Source of the DNA: an uncultured Saprospiraceae bacterium | Lineage (GTDB): Bacteria > Bacteroidota > Bacteroidia > Chitinophagales > Saprospiraceae | Length of the DNA stretch: 7,879 bases | Reading direction: 5' to 3' | Assembly (NCBI GenBank): GCA_937921525.1 | Contig: CAKZUM010000484.1 | Location: forward strand, 1 to 7,879 | Shown here: positions 6,005-7,879 of the stretch, in pieces | Layout of the letters: each line of letters opens with the position of its first letter | Numbering within the stretch: position 1 is the stretch's first letter | The notes under the pieces: generated by a model | Seen by the model: only the letters and a program-made list of their open reading frames with translations | Database searches by the model: none | What the model was told of the DNA's origin: nothing | Position numbers and translations under genes: made by a program

Positions 6005-6092
6005 AAGGTGCCGGACACTTGTTATTTACTAATAGCTATTCATCAGAGATTAATGAATAGAACTTTAGTTAAAATGAAGTGTCTGACACCTT
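6005..6092. repeat. 88-bp palindromic repeat element with GTGTC/GACAC arms
   Basis: The terminal arms AAGGTGCCGGACACTT (6005-6020) and AAGTGTCTGACACCTT (6077-6092) are inverted copies, with 14 Watson-Crick pairs, one G-U and one C-A mismatch. Inside, ACTAA (6028-6032) pairs with TTAGT (6065-6069) and CTATTCAT (6036-6043) pairs with ATGAATAG (6053-6060), so the whole unit folds as one long, bulged hairpin. The right arm is itself a palindrome, GTGTC-T-GACAC. There is no coding capacity. A REP/REPIN-like or MITE-like repeat is the best guess; GTGTCTGACAC-type palindromes are a recurring kind of bacterial intergenic repeat, as far as I recall. No transposase is nearby. Confidence 0.65.
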
Positions 6093-6123
6093 TGGTAGTA
6101 GAACCTTCATAAAAAAAACATAC

Positions 6124-6171
6124 ACTTTCTACTTCTACCCAAACATAAATTTCTATATTTACCTAGAAAGT
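6124..6171. promoter_or_regulatory. Putative comM promoter region with inverted TTTCTA motifs
   Basis: TATATTTA (6154-6161) matches the Bacteroidota -7 consensus in 7 of 8 positions, 60 bases before the comM ATG. The motif TTTCTA occurs at 6126-6131 and 6150-6155 and inverted at 6164-6169. ACTTTCTA (6124-6131) and TAGAAAGT (6164-6171) form a perfect 8-bp inverted pair, and the two inner copies bracket the -7 box with an 8-base spacer. It may be a regulator site, but AT-rich DNA yields such patterns by chance. Confidence 0.35.
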
Positions 6172-6221
6172 ACAAGCAACTAAACAAGCTATATCTTTCG
6201 AGAAAACTTAAAAAACACGAC

Positions 6222-7778
6222 ATGCTAATAAAAACTTATGCCAGTGCCGTTCATGGCGTTGATGCAAAGACGATTACTGTAGAAGTGAATGCAGGTGGCT
6301 TAGTGCCACAAGGCTCCAATTTTTATCACCTCGTAGGCTTGCCTGATAATGCGATCAAAGAAGGTTTCCAACGCTTCGAAGCAGCCTTAGGAAATGTAGG
6401 CAAAAAAGTACCCCGTTTAAAATTAGTAGTAAATTTAGCACCAGCAGATATTCGGAAAGAAGGGAGTGCTTATGACTTGCCAATAGCGATGGGGGTGTTG
6501 GCGGCAACAGATCAAATCAAAAGCGATACCATACACGAATATGTGATGATGGGCGAGTTGTCTTTAGACGGTAGCCTACGTCCTATTAAAGGCGCATTGC
6601 CCATTGCAATACAAGCAAGAGCAGAGAATTTCAAAGGAGTGATTGTACCCAAACAAAATGCCAGAGAAGCAGCGATCGTTAATGAACTAGAAGTATATGG
6701 GATTGATAATATAACAGAAGCTATAGATTTTTTCGATGGGGTACATCAATTAGAAGCAACAAAAGTCGATACAAGAGATGAATTTTTTAATACCCAAAAT
6801 GACTATAGTATCGACTTCTCGGATGTCAAAGGACAAGAGAATATTAAGCGAGCATTAGAGTTGGCAGCAGCGGGTGGACATAACGTTATTCTAATAGGCC
6901 CACCGGGTGCAGGCAAAACCATGTTGGCTAGAAGACTGCCCACTATCCTACCTCCACTTTCTTTAAGAGAAGCATTAGAGACCACAAAAATACATTCCGT
7001 TGCAGGTGTTTTACCTGCTGATACCGCCTTAGTATCCACTCGTCCTTTTCGTGCGCCACATCATACGATTAGTGATGTAGCATTAGTGGGCGGTGGATCG
7101 AATCCTCATCCAGGTGCTATTTCCCTTGCGCATAATGGCGTATTGTTTTTAGATGAATTACCTGAATTTAAACGCTCTGTATTAGAAGTACTTCGCCAGC
7201 CAATGGAGCAACGAAAAGTTACCATTTCTAGGGCAAGAATTACAGTAGATTATCCTGCCAGTTTTATGTTGATCGCTTCGATGAATCCTTGCCCTTGCGG
7301 TTATTTCAATCACCCTGACAAAGAATGTGTCTGCGGCGCAGGCATCGTCAAACGCTATCTTAATAAAATATCAGGTCCACTTTTAGATCGCATAGATTTA
7401 CACGTAGAAGTCACCCCTGTCTCTTACGAACTCTTAGCCAACTATGACCAACCAAGCGTCCCTAGCAAAGATATAGCAGCGCGCGTTATCCAAGCCAGAG
7501 ATATACAAACAGAGCGTTTCAAAAATATGAAAAATGTGCATTGCAATGCCATGATGCCAAGCCGCTTAGCTAAGGAAGTTTGTAAACTCGATCAACCCTG
7601 TACGGTTTTATTAAAAACGGCGATGAAGAAATTGCAACTCTCTGCCCGTGCCTATGATCGTATTTTAAAGGTGGCTCGGACAGGCGCAGATTTGTCGGGT
7701 AGTAAGAAGATTAAGATTGAGCATTTGGCAGAGGCGATACAGTATCGGAGTTTGGATCGGGATAATTGGGGGGGGTAG
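6222..7778 (+). CDS. comM: ComM/YifB-family Mg-chelatase-like AAA+ ATPase
   Basis: This cytoplasmic AAA+ protein belongs to the YifB/ComM family; ComM of Vibrio is a hexameric helicase that promotes branch migration during integration of DNA taken up by natural transformation. The 518-residue length is typical. The N-terminal ChlI-like domain (about 1-170) begins with MLIKTYASAVHGVDA, a canonical start that fixes the ATG, and carries VNLAPADIRKEGSAYDLPIA (70-89). The AAA+ core has a Walker A GPPGAGKT (226-233), the RAPHHTISD segment (277-285), a Walker B GVLFLDE (306-312), and SGPLLDRIDLHVEV (384-397) with the conserved arginine region. Four cysteines (357, 359, 369, 371; CPCG...CVCG) form a probable metal-binding loop. 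The C-terminal Mg-chelatase domain has LSARAYDRILKVARTGADL (473-491). All ATPase motifs are intact. The gene stands alone behind a terminator and a repeat element; no other competence gene is visible. Confidence 0.95.
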   Translation: MLIKTYASAVHGVDAKTITVEVNAGGLVPQGSNFYHLVGLPDNAIKEGFQRFEAALGNVGKKVPRLKLVVNLAPADIRKEGSAYDLPIAMGVLAATDQIKSDTIHEYVMMGELSLDGSLRPIKGALPIAIQARAENFKGVIVPKQNAREAAIVNELEVYGIDNITEAIDFFDGVHQLEATKVDTRDEFFNTQNDYSIDFSDVKGQENIKRALELAAAGGHNVILIGPPGAGKTMLARRLPTILPPLSLREALETTKIHSVAGVLPADTALVSTRPFRAPHHTISDVALVGGGSNPHPGAISLAHNGVLFLDELPEFKRSVLEVLRQPMEQRKVTISRARITVDYPASFMLIASMNPCPCGYFNHPDKECVCGAGIVKRYLNKISGPLLDRIDLHVEVTPVSYELLANYDQPSVPSKDIAARVIQARDIQTERFKNMKNVHCNAMMPSRLAKEVCKLDQPCTVLLKTAMKKLQLSARAYDRILKVARTGADLSGSKKIKIEHLAEAIQYRSLDRDNWGG

Positions 7779-7840
7779 AATTATTAATTATTTAATTTAT
7801 TGCAACAACTACAACAACAGGAGACGTACCATTTTTAAAA

Positions 7841-7857
7841 ATACGCATATTGCGTAT
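7841..7857. promoter_or_regulatory. Palindrome downstream of comM, operator or weak terminator
   Basis: ATACGCA-TAT-TGCGTAT is a perfect 7-bp inverted repeat with a 3-base centre, about 63 bases after the comM stop codon. A T-rich tract follows (eight T at 7863-7870), so it could act as a weak terminator for comM. Alternatively it overlaps TATATTTA (7855-7862), a 7-of-8 match to the Bacteroidota -7 box, and could be an operator for a gene beyond the window. The sequence does not decide between these. Confidence 0.45.
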
Positions 7858-7879
7858 ATTTATTTTTTTTCTTATTTTT

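Larger units (their letters stand above)
5799..6221. other. Intergenic region between the acyl-CoA dehydrogenase gene and comM
   Basis: These 423 bases hold no credible gene. They contain, in order, a 15-bp direct repeat flanking a hairpin (5810-5867), a strong intrinsic terminator (5921-5961), a palindromic repeat element (6005-6092) and the comM promoter region with inverted TTTCTA motifs (6124-6171). About 50 bases after the direct repeat (5868-5920) show nothing I can interpret. Confidence 0.6.

Noticed and set aside
1..7879. CRISPR array, tRNA or rRNA gene, prophage or defence system
   Set aside because: No regularly spaced repeats, no cloverleaf or rRNA-like stretches, and no transposase, integrase, nuclease or phage genes were seen on either strand.

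Overview
The window looks like chromosomal DNA from a member of the Bacteroidota, possibly a Saprospiria-like marine lineage; the phylum is a firm inference and the lower rank a guess. The reasons are AT-rich intergenic DNA, start codons preceded by A/T-rich leaders without Shine-Dalgarno motifs, -7 boxes of the phylum type (TAnnTTTG), an outer-membrane beta-barrel protein resembling the PorT family, and housekeeping genes typical of the group. All genes look intact. No rRNA, tRNA, CRISPR array, transposase, prophage gene or recognisable defence system is visible.

Layout. Positions 33-728 (minus strand) encode a small outer-membrane beta-barrel protein. The next 304 bases (729-1032) carry its leader, with a hairpin and a perfect 11-bp tandem repeat that resembles a response-regulator site, followed by a 138-bp imperfect palindrome (846-983) built partly from 8-bp repeats. 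Positions 1033-2941 (plus strand) form a probable two-gene unit: kynureninase (kynU) and a small TPR protein with an unrecognised N-terminal domain. A 267-base gap follows with no convincing gene. Positions 3209-3829 encode a TetR-family regulator whose promoter has a perfect -7 box abutting an 18-bp palindrome that reaches the start codon. Positions 3981-5798 encode a 605-residue acyl-CoA dehydrogenase; the DNA ahead of it contains an exact 11-bp copy of part of the TetR palindrome. The 423 bases at 5799-6221 have no gene but hold a direct repeat with a hairpin, a strong intrinsic terminator, a second palindromic repeat element and the comM promoter region. Positions 6222-7778 encode a ComM/YifB-type AAA+ ATPase. 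The last 101 bases are AT-rich and contain a palindrome.

How the genes relate. The best supported functional link is between the TetR regulator and the acyl-CoA dehydrogenase. Adjacency and the shared operator-like sequence suggest a self-regulating repressor that also controls a fatty-acyl-CoA oxidation step. The kynureninase unit (kynurenine to anthranilate, or 3-hydroxykynurenine to 3-hydroxyanthranilate) and comM (branch migration during natural transformation) appear to be independent transcription units. The hunt did not reveal a clear new multi-gene system. The most notable items are the TetR operator pair, the two unrelated palindromic repeat elements at 846-983 and 6005-6092, and the response-regulator-like tandem repeat ahead of the outer-membrane gene.
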